In this document: positions 26,697 to 35,441 of the stretch, in pieces | How positions within the stretch are numbered: the stretch's first letter is position 1 | Layout of the letters: each line of letters starts with the position of its first letter | Assembly (NCBI RefSeq): GCF_023073715.1 | Contig: NZ_JADPKA010000083.1 | Span: 248,001-312,000 of the forward strand | Direction: 5' to 3' | From: Bradyrhizobium sp. 164 | Lineage (GTDB): Bacteria; Pseudomonadota; Alphaproteobacteria; Rhizobiales; Xanthobacteraceae | Length of the DNA: 64,000 nt | The notes under the pieces: generated by a model | Told to the model about the DNA's origin: nothing | What the model saw: only the letters and a program-made list of their open reading frames with translations | Databases searched by the model: none | Position numbers and translations under genes: made by a program

Positions 26697-27626
26697 ATGC
26701 TTCGCGTCGTCGTCCTGGGCGCCGCAGCCGGCGGCGGAGTGCCGCAATGGAATTGCGGCTGCGAGGGCTGCCGAGCAGCCCGTGCCAGCGGCCATGAGCT
26801 TCAGCGAACCCAGGCGTCGGTCGCCTTCAGCGGCGACGGCGAGCACTGGTTCCTGATCAACGCCTCCCCCGACCTCCGCCAGCAATTGAACGCCACGCCG
26901 CAGCTGCACCCGAGGGCGGGCGCGCTGCGCCATACGCCGATTGCGGGCGTGATCCTCACCAACGGCGAAGTGGACGCGGTCGCAGGCCTGCTGTCGATGC
27001 GCGAGGGCTCGCCTTTCACGGTCTATGCGCATGAGAAGGTGTTGGCGATCCTGAAAGCCAACAGCATCTTCAACGTGCTGAACGAGAAGAACGTGCGGCG
27101 CCAATCGATCGGAATCGGCGAGCCGTTCGAGCCGCGGCTGCCTGACGGCGCGCGCTCGGGGATCGAGGTGCTGCCGTTTGCGGTATCAGGCAAATCGGCC
27201 TGGTATCTGGAAGGCAAGGCGCATCCCGGCGGGGCGACCGGCGACGGCGACACGCTGGGCCTCAAGGTCACGGACAAGACAACCGGCAAGTGCTTCTATT
27301 TCATCGCCGCCTGCGCCGAGGTGACCGACGCGCTCAAGGGCGAGATCGACGGCGCAGCGCTGGTGTTCTTCGACGGCACGGTATGGCGCGACGACGAGAT
27401 GATCAGGGCCGGGCTCGGCCACAAGACCGGCAAGAGCATGGGCCATGTCGCGATGTCCGGCGACGACGGCGCGATCGCGCGGCTTGCCGATCTCGCTATC
27501 GACAGGAAGATATTTCTGCATATCAATAACTCGAACCCGGCACTGCTGCCCGCTTCACCCGAGCGGAAAGCCACTGAACAAGCGGGCTGGCAAATACCCG
27601 CTGACGGAACGGAGATCGTGCTGTGA
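26697..27626 (+). CDS. pqqB: PQQ biosynthesis protein PqqB (metallo-beta-lactamase fold)
   Basis: A 309-residue metallo-beta-lactamase-fold protein. PqqB is reported as a tyrosine-hydroxylating iron enzyme of the PQQ pathway. The zinc-type motif PQWNCGCEGC sits at about residues 20-29, after the opening MLRVVVLGAAAGGGV. The motif corresponding to the usual (D/N)xxxDH reads TNGEVDAVAGLL, with Ala where I would expect His. ATG at 26697 has AGGAGA upstream; an open frame 21 codons further 5' has no such site. The stop overlaps the pqqC start (GTGA). Confidence 0.93.
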   Translation: MLRVVVLGAAAGGGVPQWNCGCEGCRAARASGHELQRTQASVAFSGDGEHWFLINASPDLRQQLNATPQLHPRAGALRHTPIAGVILTNGEVDAVAGLLSMREGSPFTVYAHEKVLAILKANSIFNVLNEKNVRRQSIGIGEPFEPRLPDGARSGIEVLPFAVSGKSAWYLEGKAHPGGATGDGDTLGLKVTDKTTGKCFYFIAACAEVTDALKGEIDGAALVFFDGTVWRDDEMIRAGLGHKTGKSMGHVAMSGDDGAIARLADLAIDRKIFLHINNSNPALLPASPERKATEQAGWQIPADGTEIVL

Positions 27627-28402
27627 ATGCCGCGTCACTGACAGGAATGACCGCGCTCTCGATCGGCAAGGACATCAAGCTCAACTCGGCCGAGGAGCTC
27701 GAGGCGACGTTGCGCCATATCGGGGCGACGCGCTATCACAGCCTGCATCCGTTCCATAAGCTCTTGCACGGCGGCAAGCTGAACAAGGGCCAGGTGCAGG
27801 CCTGGGCGCTCAACCGCTACTATTACCAGAGCACGATCCCGATCAAGGACGCGGTGGTGATCTCGCGCTTCCGCGACCGCGCCACACGGCTGGAATGGCG
27901 CCACCGCATCGAGGACCATGACGGCGATCTCGGTAGCGAGGGCGGCATCGAGCGCTGGCTGAAGCTGACCGAAGGCCTCGGGCTCGACACGACTTACGTG
28001 GAATCGACGGAAGGCATCTTGCCGGCGACGCGCTTTGCGGTCGAGGCCTATGTCCATTATTGCCGCGAGAAGAGCCCGCTGGAGGCGATCGCCTCCTCGC
28101 TCACCGAGCTGTTCGCGCCCAACCTGCACGAAGAGCGCATCTCCGGAATGCTGGAGCACTACGACTTCGTCAATCCCGATATCATGAGCTACTTCGAGCG
28201 GCGCCTGGCGCAGGCGCCGCGCGACGCCGGCTTTGCGCTCGACTACGTCAAGGCGCACGCCAAGACGCCGGAGCAGCGCGCGCAGGTCTGCAATGCGCTG
28301 ATCTTCAAAACCAATGTGCTGTGGGTGCAGCTCGATGCACTCTATCATGCCTATGTCGAGGGCCACATTCCACCGGGCGCCTTCGTGCCCAAAGCGAGCT
28401 GA
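27623..28402 (+). CDS. pqqC: Pyrroloquinoline-quinone synthase PqqC
   Basis: A 259-residue cofactorless oxidase (haem-oxygenase-like helical fold) that does the final ring closure and eight-electron oxidation giving PQQ. Conserved blocks include HPFHKLLHGGKLNKGQVQAW, NRYYYQSTIPIKDAV, EWRHRIEDHDG and ETLFAP-like SLTELFAPNLHEERISGML. The GTG start overlaps the pqqB stop by 4 nt and has GGAG upstream; an internal ATG eight codons later lacks a ribosome site. Length is normal for the family. Confidence 0.95.
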   Translation: MNAASLTGMTALSIGKDIKLNSAEELEATLRHIGATRYHSLHPFHKLLHGGKLNKGQVQAWALNRYYYQSTIPIKDAVVISRFRDRATRLEWRHRIEDHDGDLGSEGGIERWLKLTEGLGLDTTYVESTEGILPATRFAVEAYVHYCREKSPLEAIASSLTELFAPNLHEERISGMLEHYDFVNPDIMSYFERRLAQAPRDAGFALDYVKAHAKTPEQRAQVCNALIFKTNVLWVQLDALYHAYVEGHIPPGAFVPKAS

Positions 28403-28414
28403 AGAGGAACTGTA

Positions 28415-28726
28415 ATGGCCGGGCCGCGGAACATCAGCGTCAGCGAGGCAAGCCGCCCCGTGCTGCCGCGGCACGCCAAGCTCAAATATGACGAGACCCG
28501 AAAGGTCTGGGTGATCCTAGCACCGGAACGGGTGCTGGCGCCGGACGAGATCGCAGTCGAGGTCTTGCAGCTTTGCGACGGCCAGCGCAATGTCGGCGAG
28601 ATCGCCGATCGGCTGGCGGCGAAATACGCCGCGCCGCGCGAGGCGATCCTCGCCGACGTCATCGTCATGCTCCAGGATCTCGCCGAGAAGGGCTTTCTCA
28701 CTGAGGCCCGGGAGAAGACGCCATGA
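28415..28726 (+). CDS. pqqD: PQQ peptide chaperone PqqD
   Basis: A 103-residue RiPP recognition element that binds PqqA and delivers it to PqqE. The winged-helix core is recognisable as RHAKLKYDETRKVWVILAPE, LNE-type DEIAVEVLQLCDG, and IADRLAAKYAAPREAI. The start lies 12 nt after pqqC and the stop overlaps the pqqE ATG by 4 nt (ATGA), so PqqD and PqqE should be made in fixed ratio. Confidence 0.94.
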   Translation: MAGPRNISVSEASRPVLPRHAKLKYDETRKVWVILAPERVLAPDEIAVEVLQLCDGQRNVGEIADRLAAKYAAPREAILADVIVMLQDLAEKGFLTEAREKTP

Positions 28727-29922
28727 GCGATGTGCTCGGCATTCCTACCATCCCGCCAGACGCCAGCGACAGCCTCGCGGTGCTGGAGAAGCAGCGCTCG
28801 ACGGCGGAGACGTTTGGCATTCCGCTCGCGGTGCTGCTCGAGATCACCCATCGCTGTCCGCTGCAATGCCCCTATTGTTCCAATCCGGTCGAGCTCGACC
28901 GCGCGGGCAAGGAGCTGACCACGGATGAGTGGAAGAAGGTGTTGAGCGAGCTCGCCGAGATCGGCGTGCTCCAGGTCCACTTCTCTGGCGGCGAGCCGAC
29001 GGCGCGGAAGGACCTGGTCGAACTGGTCAAGCACGCGAGCGATGTCGGGCTCTACACCAACCTGATCACCTCGGCCGTGCTGTTGACGCGCGAGCGGCTG
29101 AGCGATCTCGCGGATGCCGGGCTCTGCCATGTACAGATCAGTTTTCAGGGCGTGGAGGAAGGCCTCGCGGATCGAGTCGCCGGCTACAGGAATGGCCACC
29201 GCAAGAAGCTGGAAGTGGCGAAGTGGACGCGTGAGCTCGATTTGCCGCTCACCGTGAACGCGGTCATGCACCGGCAGAACCTGCATCAGCTCCCCGACAT
29301 CATTCAGATGGCGGTCGATCTCGATGCCGACCGGCTCGAGGTCGCCAACGTGCAATATTACGGCTGGGCGCTGAAGAATCGCGCCGCCTTGATGCCGACG
29401 GTGGCGCAGCTCGACGAGTGCACTGAAATCGTCGAGGAGGCGCGCGAGCGGCTCAAGGGCCGGCTTACGATCGACTACGTCGTTCCCGACTATTACGCGC
29501 TGCGGCCGAAGAAGTGCATGGGCGGCTGGGGCCGGCAGTTCTTCAACATCTCGCCCGCCGGCAAGGTGCTGCCGTGCCACGCCGCCGAGAGCATCACCGG
29601 GCTCGAGTTCGAATCCGTGCGTTCCAATCACTCGATCGCCTGGATCTGGCAGAACTCCGACGCCTTCAACCGCTATCGCGGCACCGGCTGGATGAAGGAG
29701 CCGTGCAAGAGTTGCGAATTCCGCGAGATCGATTTCGGCGGCTGCCGCTGCCAGGCCTTCGCGCTGACTGGCGACGCCGCCAACACCGACCCGGCCTGCG
29801 CGCTGTCGCCGCTGCACGAAACCATCTTCAAGCAGGCCGAGCGCGAGGCCGAGGGCGAGACCAACCGCTTCCTCTATCGCAACTTCGCCGGCGGCACTCT
29901 GGAATCCGAGAATGGGACCTGA
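28723..29922 (+). CDS. pqqE: PqqA peptide cyclase PqqE (radical SAM)
   Basis: A 399-residue radical-SAM/SPASM enzyme that joins the Glu and Tyr side chains of PqqA. The SAM cluster cysteines are C45, C49 and C52 (HRCPLQCPYCSNP), followed by HFSGGEPTAR. The C-terminal SPASM region (about 265-380) keeps the auxiliary-cluster cysteines in KKCMGGWG, VLPCHA, PCKSCEFR, GGCRCQAF and DPACALS. The final 11 nt overlap the start of the downstream peptidase gene. No pqqF/G protease of the M16 type is present in the operon. Confidence 0.95.
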   Translation: MSDVLGIPTIPPDASDSLAVLEKQRSTAETFGIPLAVLLEITHRCPLQCPYCSNPVELDRAGKELTTDEWKKVLSELAEIGVLQVHFSGGEPTARKDLVELVKHASDVGLYTNLITSAVLLTRERLSDLADAGLCHVQISFQGVEEGLADRVAGYRNGHRKKLEVAKWTRELDLPLTVNAVMHRQNLHQLPDIIQMAVDLDADRLEVANVQYYGWALKNRAALMPTVAQLDECTEIVEEARERLKGRLTIDYVVPDYYALRPKKCMGGWGRQFFNISPAGKVLPCHAAESITGLEFESVRSNHSIAWIWQNSDAFNRYRGTGWMKEPCKSCEFREIDFGGCRCQAFALTGDAANTDPACALSPLHETIFKQAEREAEGETNRFLYRNFAGGTLESENGT

Positions 29923-30898
29923 CGCCGACGCGGCCGCATCCGCCAGACGCGCCGATCCCTTTGCGCCGCTGACGTCCGACATGCTCGATGTCGGCGAGGG
30001 TCACGAGCTCTATGTCGAGAGCGTCGGTCGCGCGGACGGCATTCCCGCGGTCTATCTGCATGGCGGACCCGGCAGCGGCTGCCAGCCCGATCATCGCCGC
30101 CTGTTCGATCCCGACCGCTTCTGCGCGGTATTGCACGACCAGCGCGGCTGCGGCCGCAGCCGGCCGAAGGGATCGCGCGAGCACAACACGACGGCGCACC
30201 TCATCGCCGACATCGAGAAAATCCGAGAGAAGTTCGGCTTCGACCGCTGGATCGTGGTCGGCGGCTCCTGGGGCGCGACGCTGGCGCTGGCGTATGCAGA
30301 GGCGCATCCCGAGCGCGTCTCTGGCATCGCGCTGCGCGCGACGTTCCTCGGCACGCGGGCAGAGGTCGAAGCGGCGTTCACGTCGCGCCTGTCGCAGTTC
30401 CATCCTGCGCTCTACGAGGATTTTCTTGGCGTGCTGCCGCTCGAAGAGCGCGCGCGGCCGGTGGAGGCCTATTGGCGCCGCATCCTTGATGCTGATCCCG
30501 CCGTGCACGGTCCGGCCGCGCGGGCTTGGCACGACACCGAGCGCACCTTGTCCGAGCACAAGCCCGCAAAGACGCGGCTCGATCTCGCATCGCTGAACGT
30601 GTGGCGCACGCTGCCCGCGACCCCATTCATGGAGGCGCATTATTTCGTCAGCGACAGCTTCATGACCGAGAGCCAGCTGTTGCGCAATGCGGGGCGGCTC
30701 AAAGGCATCCTTGGCATCATCGTCCAGGGCCGCTACGATCTGTTGTGCCCGCCCGAGACGTCGCAGGCGCTCGCGAAAGTTTGGCCGGGTTCCGAGCTTC
30801 GCATCGTGGAAGAAGCCGGCCATTCGCTCTATGATGCCGGCGTGAGAGACGCGGTCATGAAGTCGATCGCAGACCTCGCCTCGAAGACCGCGCGATAA
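29912..30898 (+). CDS. pip: Proline iminopeptidase, S33 family
   Basis: A 328-residue alpha/beta-hydrolase that removes N-terminal proline from peptides. Evidence: oxyanion motif HGGPGSGCQPDH, HDQRGCGRSRPKG, nucleophile elbow VVGGSWGATLALAYA, acid GRYDLLCPP and catalytic His in EEAGHSLYDAG. All are intact and the length is typical. The ATG lies inside pqqE (11-nt overlap), so it is translated as the sixth gene of the pqq operon. Whether it helps process PqqA or merely shares the transcript is unknown; the known PQQ route needs a separate protease that is not encoded here. Confidence 0.9.
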   Translation: MGPDADAAASARRADPFAPLTSDMLDVGEGHELYVESVGRADGIPAVYLHGGPGSGCQPDHRRLFDPDRFCAVLHDQRGCGRSRPKGSREHNTTAHLIADIEKIREKFGFDRWIVVGGSWGATLALAYAEAHPERVSGIALRATFLGTRAEVEAAFTSRLSQFHPALYEDFLGVLPLEERARPVEAYWRRILDADPAVHGPAARAWHDTERTLSEHKPAKTRLDLASLNVWRTLPATPFMEAHYFVSDSFMTESQLLRNAGRLKGILGIIVQGRYDLLCPPETSQALAKVWPGSELRIVEEAGHSLYDAGVRDAVMKSIADLASKTAR

Positions 30899-30911
30899 CA
30901 GGATAAGAAAA

Positions 30912-31589
30912 ATGCCGCTCGCCGGGAAAGGCATGCTGCTGACCTCGATGAACATCGAGGCGGCCGACGAGGCCGATTTCAACCGCTGGTACGATCGCGA
31001 GCATCTGGAAGAGCGCGTCGCGATCGACGGCTTCCTGGAGGCGCGGCGCTATGTCGCGCATGCCGCCAATCCCAAATATCTCTGCCTGTATTCGACCGCC
31101 ACGCTCGACGTGCTCGACAGCCCGGCTTACCGCGCGCGGCTTGCGAGCCCGACCGACTGGTCGCGGCAGAGCATGGCGCGTTTCAAGGACATGCTCCGCG
31201 TCGTCGCGCGCATCACCATCAGCAACGGCACCGGACGCGGCGCCGCGCTCGGCGTGGTGCGGCTGCGGCCAAGGCCCGACAACGCAGCGCCATGGCGTGA
31301 TGCACTGCAAGACAAGCTGGCGCCGGACACGTGCGACGGCATCGTCTCCATGCACCTCCTGGAGAGCGAGCCCGAATTGTCGGGTGCAACGGCGGAAATT
31401 CCAGCGGTACGCCATGAAGGCGCGCGCGACTGGTTCGTGCTGATCGACGGCACCCATGTCGGCGCGGTCTCGGCCGTGATCGCCGAGCGCTTCACCGGTC
31501 CCGCCGCGGCGCCCTTTCCGCTTCCGATCTCCGTCGGCACCTATTGCCTGATGTGGGACCTCGCGAAGAGTGACCTTACGCGCAGCTAG
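30912..31589 (+). CDS. Uncharacterised protein with two dimeric alpha/beta-barrel (EthD-like) repeats
   Basis: A 225-residue cytosolic protein. Its N-terminal half (MLLTSMNIEAADEADFNRWY, then EHLEERVAIDGFLEARRY) has the pattern of ferredoxin-like dimeric alpha/beta-barrel proteins such as EthD/DUF4286. The C-terminal half (about 115-220) looks like a diverged second repeat. Starts 13 nt after pip and is probably the last gene of the extended pqq transcript. I cannot assign a reaction. Confidence 0.72.
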   Translation: MPLAGKGMLLTSMNIEAADEADFNRWYDREHLEERVAIDGFLEARRYVAHAANPKYLCLYSTATLDVLDSPAYRARLASPTDWSRQSMARFKDMLRVVARITISNGTGRGAALGVVRLRPRPDNAAPWRDALQDKLAPDTCDGIVSMHLLESEPELSGATAEIPAVRHEGARDWFVLIDGTHVGAVSAVIAERFTGPAAAPFPLPISVGTYCLMWDLAKSDLTRS

Positions 31590-31603
31590 CGCGCACACGC
31601 ATC

Positions 31604-31615
31604 GCAACATGTTGC
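31604..31615. promoter_or_regulatory. 12-bp perfect palindrome GCAACATGTTGC
   Basis: Perfect palindrome in the 235-bp gap between the pqq-linked gene and the oxidoreductase operon, 210 bp before the next start. A dimeric regulator site is possible; there is no other support. Confidence 0.3.
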
Positions 31616-31824
31616 ACCGCACGCACCTCGCGCGCCGCGTTGATGCTGTGCGCGCGTGGCTCCTATGAAAGGCGGTGATCGCGTAAATTTGCCGTTGTAC
31701 TTCGGAGCCGTTCTAATAAGCTAACCCAATGATGCCATTCAGAAACCAGATCGAGACGCAATAAGCGTCCGCCAAGCTCAAGAAAAGGCCGCGGGGTCTT
31801 TGAGCCTGCGCGGACAGGGTAGGA

Positions 31825-33624
31825 ATGAAACCGACCGATATCGCGGCCCCCGACTACTTTCACAAAGTGGTCGATTGCCAATGGGCCTGTCCTGCGCACA
31901 CCCCGGTTCCCGAATACATCCGACTGATCGCACAAGGCCGCTACAGCGACGCCTACATGATCAATTGGAAATCGAACGTGTTTCCCGGAATTCTGGGACG
32001 CACCTGCGACCGTCCATGCGAGCCGGCGTGCCGCCGCGGACGCGTCGAGGAAACTCCGGTCGCGATCTGCCGCCTCAAGCGCGTCGCCGCCGACTTCAAG
32101 GACGATATCAAGCAGCGCCTGCCGCGACCCGCGCCGAAGAACGGCAAGCGCGTTGCGCTGGTCGGCGGCGGTCCCGCCTCGCTGACCGTGGCGCGCGATC
32201 TTGCCCCGCTCGGCTATCACTGCACCGTGTTCGATGCCGATCCGGAAGCGGGCGGCATGATGCGCACGCAGATCCCGAAATTCCGCCTGCCCAATTCCGT
32301 GATCGACGAGGAGACCGGCTACATCCTGGCTCTCGGCATCGAGTTTAGAGGCGGCCATCGCATCGATAGCATGCAGGCGCTGCTTGGGGAGAATTATGAC
32401 GCGATCTTCGTCGGCTCCGGCGCGCCGCGCGGCCGCGAGCTCGACATTCCCGGCCGGAAAGAGGCAGCCGCCAACATCCATATCGGCATCGAGTGGCTGG
32501 CCTCGGTGTCGTTCGGTCATACCGACAAGGTCGGCAAGCGCGTGATCGTGCTCGGCGGCGGCAACACCGCGATGGATTGCTGTCGCACAGCGCGCCGCCT
32601 CGGCGGCGAAGACGTCAAGGTCGTCGTGCGCTCCGGCTTCGAGGAAATGAAGGCCTCGCCCTGGGAAAAGGAGGACGCGCTCCACGAGGACATCCCAATC
32701 CTCAACTTCCTCGTTCCCGTCGCCTTCATCCACGACAATGGCAAGCTCACTGGCATCACCTTTCAGAAAGTGAAGGCCGAATACGACGCCAAAGGCCGCC
32801 GCAACCTCGTTCCATCAGGTGAGCCCGACCAGACCTTCGAATGCGACGACGTCCTGGTCGCGGTCGGCCAGGAGAACGCCTTTCCGTGGATCGAGCAGGA
32901 TTGCGGCATCGAGTTCGACAAATGGCACATGCCCAAGGTCGATCCGAAGACCTTCGTCTCGACCAATCCAAAAGTCTTCTTCGGCGGCGATGCGGCGTTC
33001 GGCCCGAAGAACATCATCTGGGCGGTCGCGCACGGCCATGATGCCGCGCTGTCGATCCACAAGATGCTCTCGGGCGAGGCTATCGAAGATCGCCCGCTGC
33101 CGGAGGTGCACGTCTCCTCGCAGAAGATGGGCATCCACGAATGGAGCTATGACAACGACATCTCCATCGACAAGCGCTTCAAGGTGCCGCATCGCGACAA
33201 GGTCGTCGCGTTGAAGGACATCCGCGCCGAGGTCGAGCTCGGCTACGACGTCAAACTCGCGCTCGGCGAGGCGCATCGCTGCCTGAACTGTGACGTGCAG
33301 ACCGTGTTCTCGACATCGCTCTGCATCGAGTGCGATGCCTGCGCCGACATCTGCCCGATGGATTGCATCACCTTCACTGACAACGGCGAGGAAAGCGACC
33401 TGCGCCAGCGCCTGAAGGCCCCCGCGCCGCATCCCGACCAGGACCTCTACGTCTCCTCGGATCTCAAGACCGGGCGCGTGATGGTGAAGGACGAGGATGT
33501 CTGCCTGCATTGCGGGCTGTGCGCGGAGCGTTGTCCCACCGGCGCCTGGGACATGCAGAAATATTTCATCGAGATGACCCACGCAGGTTCAGCATGCCCG
33601 ACAAAAAGCCGATCAGCAGCGTAA
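31825..33624 (+). CDS. GltD-like NAD(P)H oxidoreductase with N-terminal Fe-S and C-terminal 2x[4Fe-4S] domains
   Basis: A 599-residue electron-transfer flavoprotein. The N-terminal Fer4_20-type cysteine cluster domain covers about 17-75 (CQWACPAHTPVPEY, RTCDRPCEPACRRG). FAD and NAD(P) Rossmann motifs lie near 112 (VALVGGGPASLTVARDL) and 240 (VIVLGGGNTAMDCCRTARR). A bacterial-ferredoxin domain near the C-terminus carries two cluster motifs (CIECDACADICPMDC and CLHCGLCAERCPTG). This layout resembles glutamate-synthase small subunit/PreT with an attached ferredoxin. Its last 31 nt overlap the alpha subunit of a 2-oxoacid oxidoreductase, so it most likely carries electrons between that enzyme and NAD(P). 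Confidence 0.87.
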   Translation: MKPTDIAAPDYFHKVVDCQWACPAHTPVPEYIRLIAQGRYSDAYMINWKSNVFPGILGRTCDRPCEPACRRGRVEETPVAICRLKRVAADFKDDIKQRLPRPAPKNGKRVALVGGGPASLTVARDLAPLGYHCTVFDADPEAGGMMRTQIPKFRLPNSVIDEETGYILALGIEFRGGHRIDSMQALLGENYDAIFVGSGAPRGRELDIPGRKEAAANIHIGIEWLASVSFGHTDKVGKRVIVLGGGNTAMDCCRTARRLGGEDVKVVVRSGFEEMKASPWEKEDALHEDIPILNFLVPVAFIHDNGKLTGITFQKVKAEYDAKGRRNLVPSGEPDQTFECDDVLVAVGQENAFPWIEQDCGIEFDKWHMPKVDPKTFVSTNPKVFFGGDAAFGPKNIIWAVAHGHDAALSIHKMLSGEAIEDRPLPEVHVSSQKMGIHEWSYDNDISIDKRFKVPHRDKVVALKDIRAEVELGYDVKLALGEAHRCLNCDVQTVFSTSLCIECDACADICPMDCITFTDNGEESDLRQRLKAPAPHPDQDLYVSSDLKTGRVMVKDEDVCLHCGLCAERCPTGAWDMQKYFIEMTHAGSACPTKSRSAA

Positions 33625-35441
33625 ACGACTTCGTCGTCCGCTTTGCCAACGTCAACGGCTCGGGCTCGGCCAGCGCCAACGAGATGTTCGCGCGCGCGAT
33701 CCTGCGCCACGGCGTTCCGGTCTCCCCACGCAACATCTTCCCCTCCAACATCCAGGGCTTGCCGACCTGGTACGAGGTGCGGGTGACGGAAGACGGCCAT
33801 CTCGGCGCCCGCGGCGGCGTCGACATGATGGTGGCGATGAACCCGCAGACCTGGGACAAGGACGTCGCGGGCATCGAGCCCGGCGGCTATCTGTTCTACG
33901 ATTCCACCAAGCCGATGCCGTCGAGCAAATTCCGCGACGACATCACCGTGATCGGCGTGCCGCTCACCGCGATCACCAACTCGACCTACACCGATCCGCG
34001 CCAGCGCCAGCTGTTCAAGAACATCATCTATCTCGGCGCACTCAGCGCGCTGCTCGACATGGATCCGAAGCTGATCGAGCAGCTGATCGGCGAGCAGTAC
34101 AAGGGCAAGGAGAAGCTCTTGTCCTCCAACGTCCACGCGCTGCATCTCGGCCGCGACTGGGCACTCCAGAACCTGAAATGCCCGATCGGGCTGCGCGTGA
34201 AGAAATCGGACAAGGTCGGCGACCGCATCTTCATAGAAGGCAACAGCGCCGCCGCGCTCGGCGCCGTCTATGGTGGCGCCACGGTGTGCGCCTGGTATCC
34301 GATCACGCCGTCGTCGTCGGTGGCGGAGGCCTTCACCGCCCATTGCAAGAAGTACCGGCATGATCCTGAGACCGGCAAGGCGAAATACGCGATCGTGCAG
34401 GGCGAAGACGAACTGGCTTCGATCGGTATCGTCATTGGCGCCTCCTGGAACGGCGCGCGCGCCTTCACCGCGACCTCCGGCCCCGGCATCTCCTTGATGA
34501 CCGAGTTCATCGGCCTCTCATATTTCGCCGAGATTCCGGCCGTGATCATGAACATCCAGCGCGCCGGCCCTTCCACGGGCATGCCGACCCGGACCCAGCA
34601 ATGCGACATCATCGCCTGTGCCTATGCTTCGCATGGCGACACCAAGCATGTGCTGCTATTCCCGGAAGATCCGGCGGAAGCGTTCGAGTTCGCGGCTGCC
34701 GCGTTCGACCTCGCCGAGCGGCTCCAGACCACGATCTTCCTGATGCTCGATCTCGACATCGGCATGAACCACCGCCTCTGCCGTCCGCTGAAGTGGGACG
34801 ATTCAAGGCAATACGACCGCGGCAAGGTGATGACCGCGGAAATGCTGGAGGAAGGCCGCGATTTCGGCCGCTATCTCGACGTCGACGGCGACGGCATCCC
34901 CTACCGCACCTATCCCGGCACACATCCTACCAAGGGCTCCTACTTCACCCGCGGCACCTCGCGTGACCGTTACGCGCGCTATTCCGAGGAAGGCACGGTT
35001 TATGCCGACAACATGCAGCGCCTGGTCCGCAAGTTCGAGACCGCCCAAGACCTGGTCCCGCGGCCGCTGCAGGCCAATGCGGAACGGCCGACCAAATACG
35101 GCGTGATCTATTTCGGCTCGACCTCGCCGGCGATGGACGAAGCCATCGGGCTGTTGGAAGCGCGCGGGCATCAGCTCGACCGCCTGCGCATCCGCGCCTT
35201 CCCGTTCCACTCCAGCGTCGCCAGCTTCCTCGCCGAGCACGACTTCGTCTACGTGGTCGAGCAGAACCGCGACAGCCAGCTGCGCCAGCTCATCGTCAAC
35301 GAGAACGGCATCGACCCGGTCCGGCTCGTGCCGATCGTGCATTACGACGGCACCCCGATCACCGCCCGCTTCATCGCAAAAGCCATTGGCGACCATCAGG
35401 ATCACCTCAAGGTGACCCCGCTCCGCAAGGCCGTGTCATGA
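33594..35441 (+). CDS. korA: 2-oxoacid:ferredoxin oxidoreductase, fused gamma-alpha subunit (KorA type)
   Basis: A 615-residue subunit. A POR-gamma domain at about 15-190 (NGSGSASANEMFARAILRHG) is fused to the alpha (pyrimidine-binding) domain at about 215-610. The latter carries the family motif WYPITPSSSVAEAF and ATSGPGISLMTEFIGL. This gamma-alpha fusion with a separate beta subunit is the KorAB architecture of aerobes such as Mycobacterium, used for oxidative decarboxylation of 2-oxoglutarate or another 2-oxoacid to the CoA ester with reduced ferredoxin. ATG at 33594 (MPDKKPISS) has AGG nearby and overlaps the upstream gene by 31 nt. The stop overlaps korB by 4 nt. The 2-oxoacid itself is not certain. 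Confidence 0.87.
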   Translation: MPDKKPISSVNDFVVRFANVNGSGSASANEMFARAILRHGVPVSPRNIFPSNIQGLPTWYEVRVTEDGHLGARGGVDMMVAMNPQTWDKDVAGIEPGGYLFYDSTKPMPSSKFRDDITVIGVPLTAITNSTYTDPRQRQLFKNIIYLGALSALLDMDPKLIEQLIGEQYKGKEKLLSSNVHALHLGRDWALQNLKCPIGLRVKKSDKVGDRIFIEGNSAAALGAVYGGATVCAWYPITPSSSVAEAFTAHCKKYRHDPETGKAKYAIVQGEDELASIGIVIGASWNGARAFTATSGPGISLMTEFIGLSYFAEIPAVIMNIQRAGPSTGMPTRTQQCDIIACAYASHGDTKHVLLFPEDPAEAFEFAAAAFDLAERLQTTIFLMLDLDIGMNHRLCRPLKWDDSRQYDRGKVMTAEMLEEGRDFGRYLDVDGDGIPYRTYPGTHPTKGSYFTRGTSRDRYARYSEEGTVYADNMQRLVRKFETAQDLVPRPLQANAERPTKYGVIYFGSTSPAMDEAIGLLEARGHQLDRLRIRAFPFHSSVASFLAEHDFVYVVEQNRDSQLRQLIVNENGIDPVRLVPIVHYDGTPITARFIAKAIGDHQDHLKVTPLRKAVS

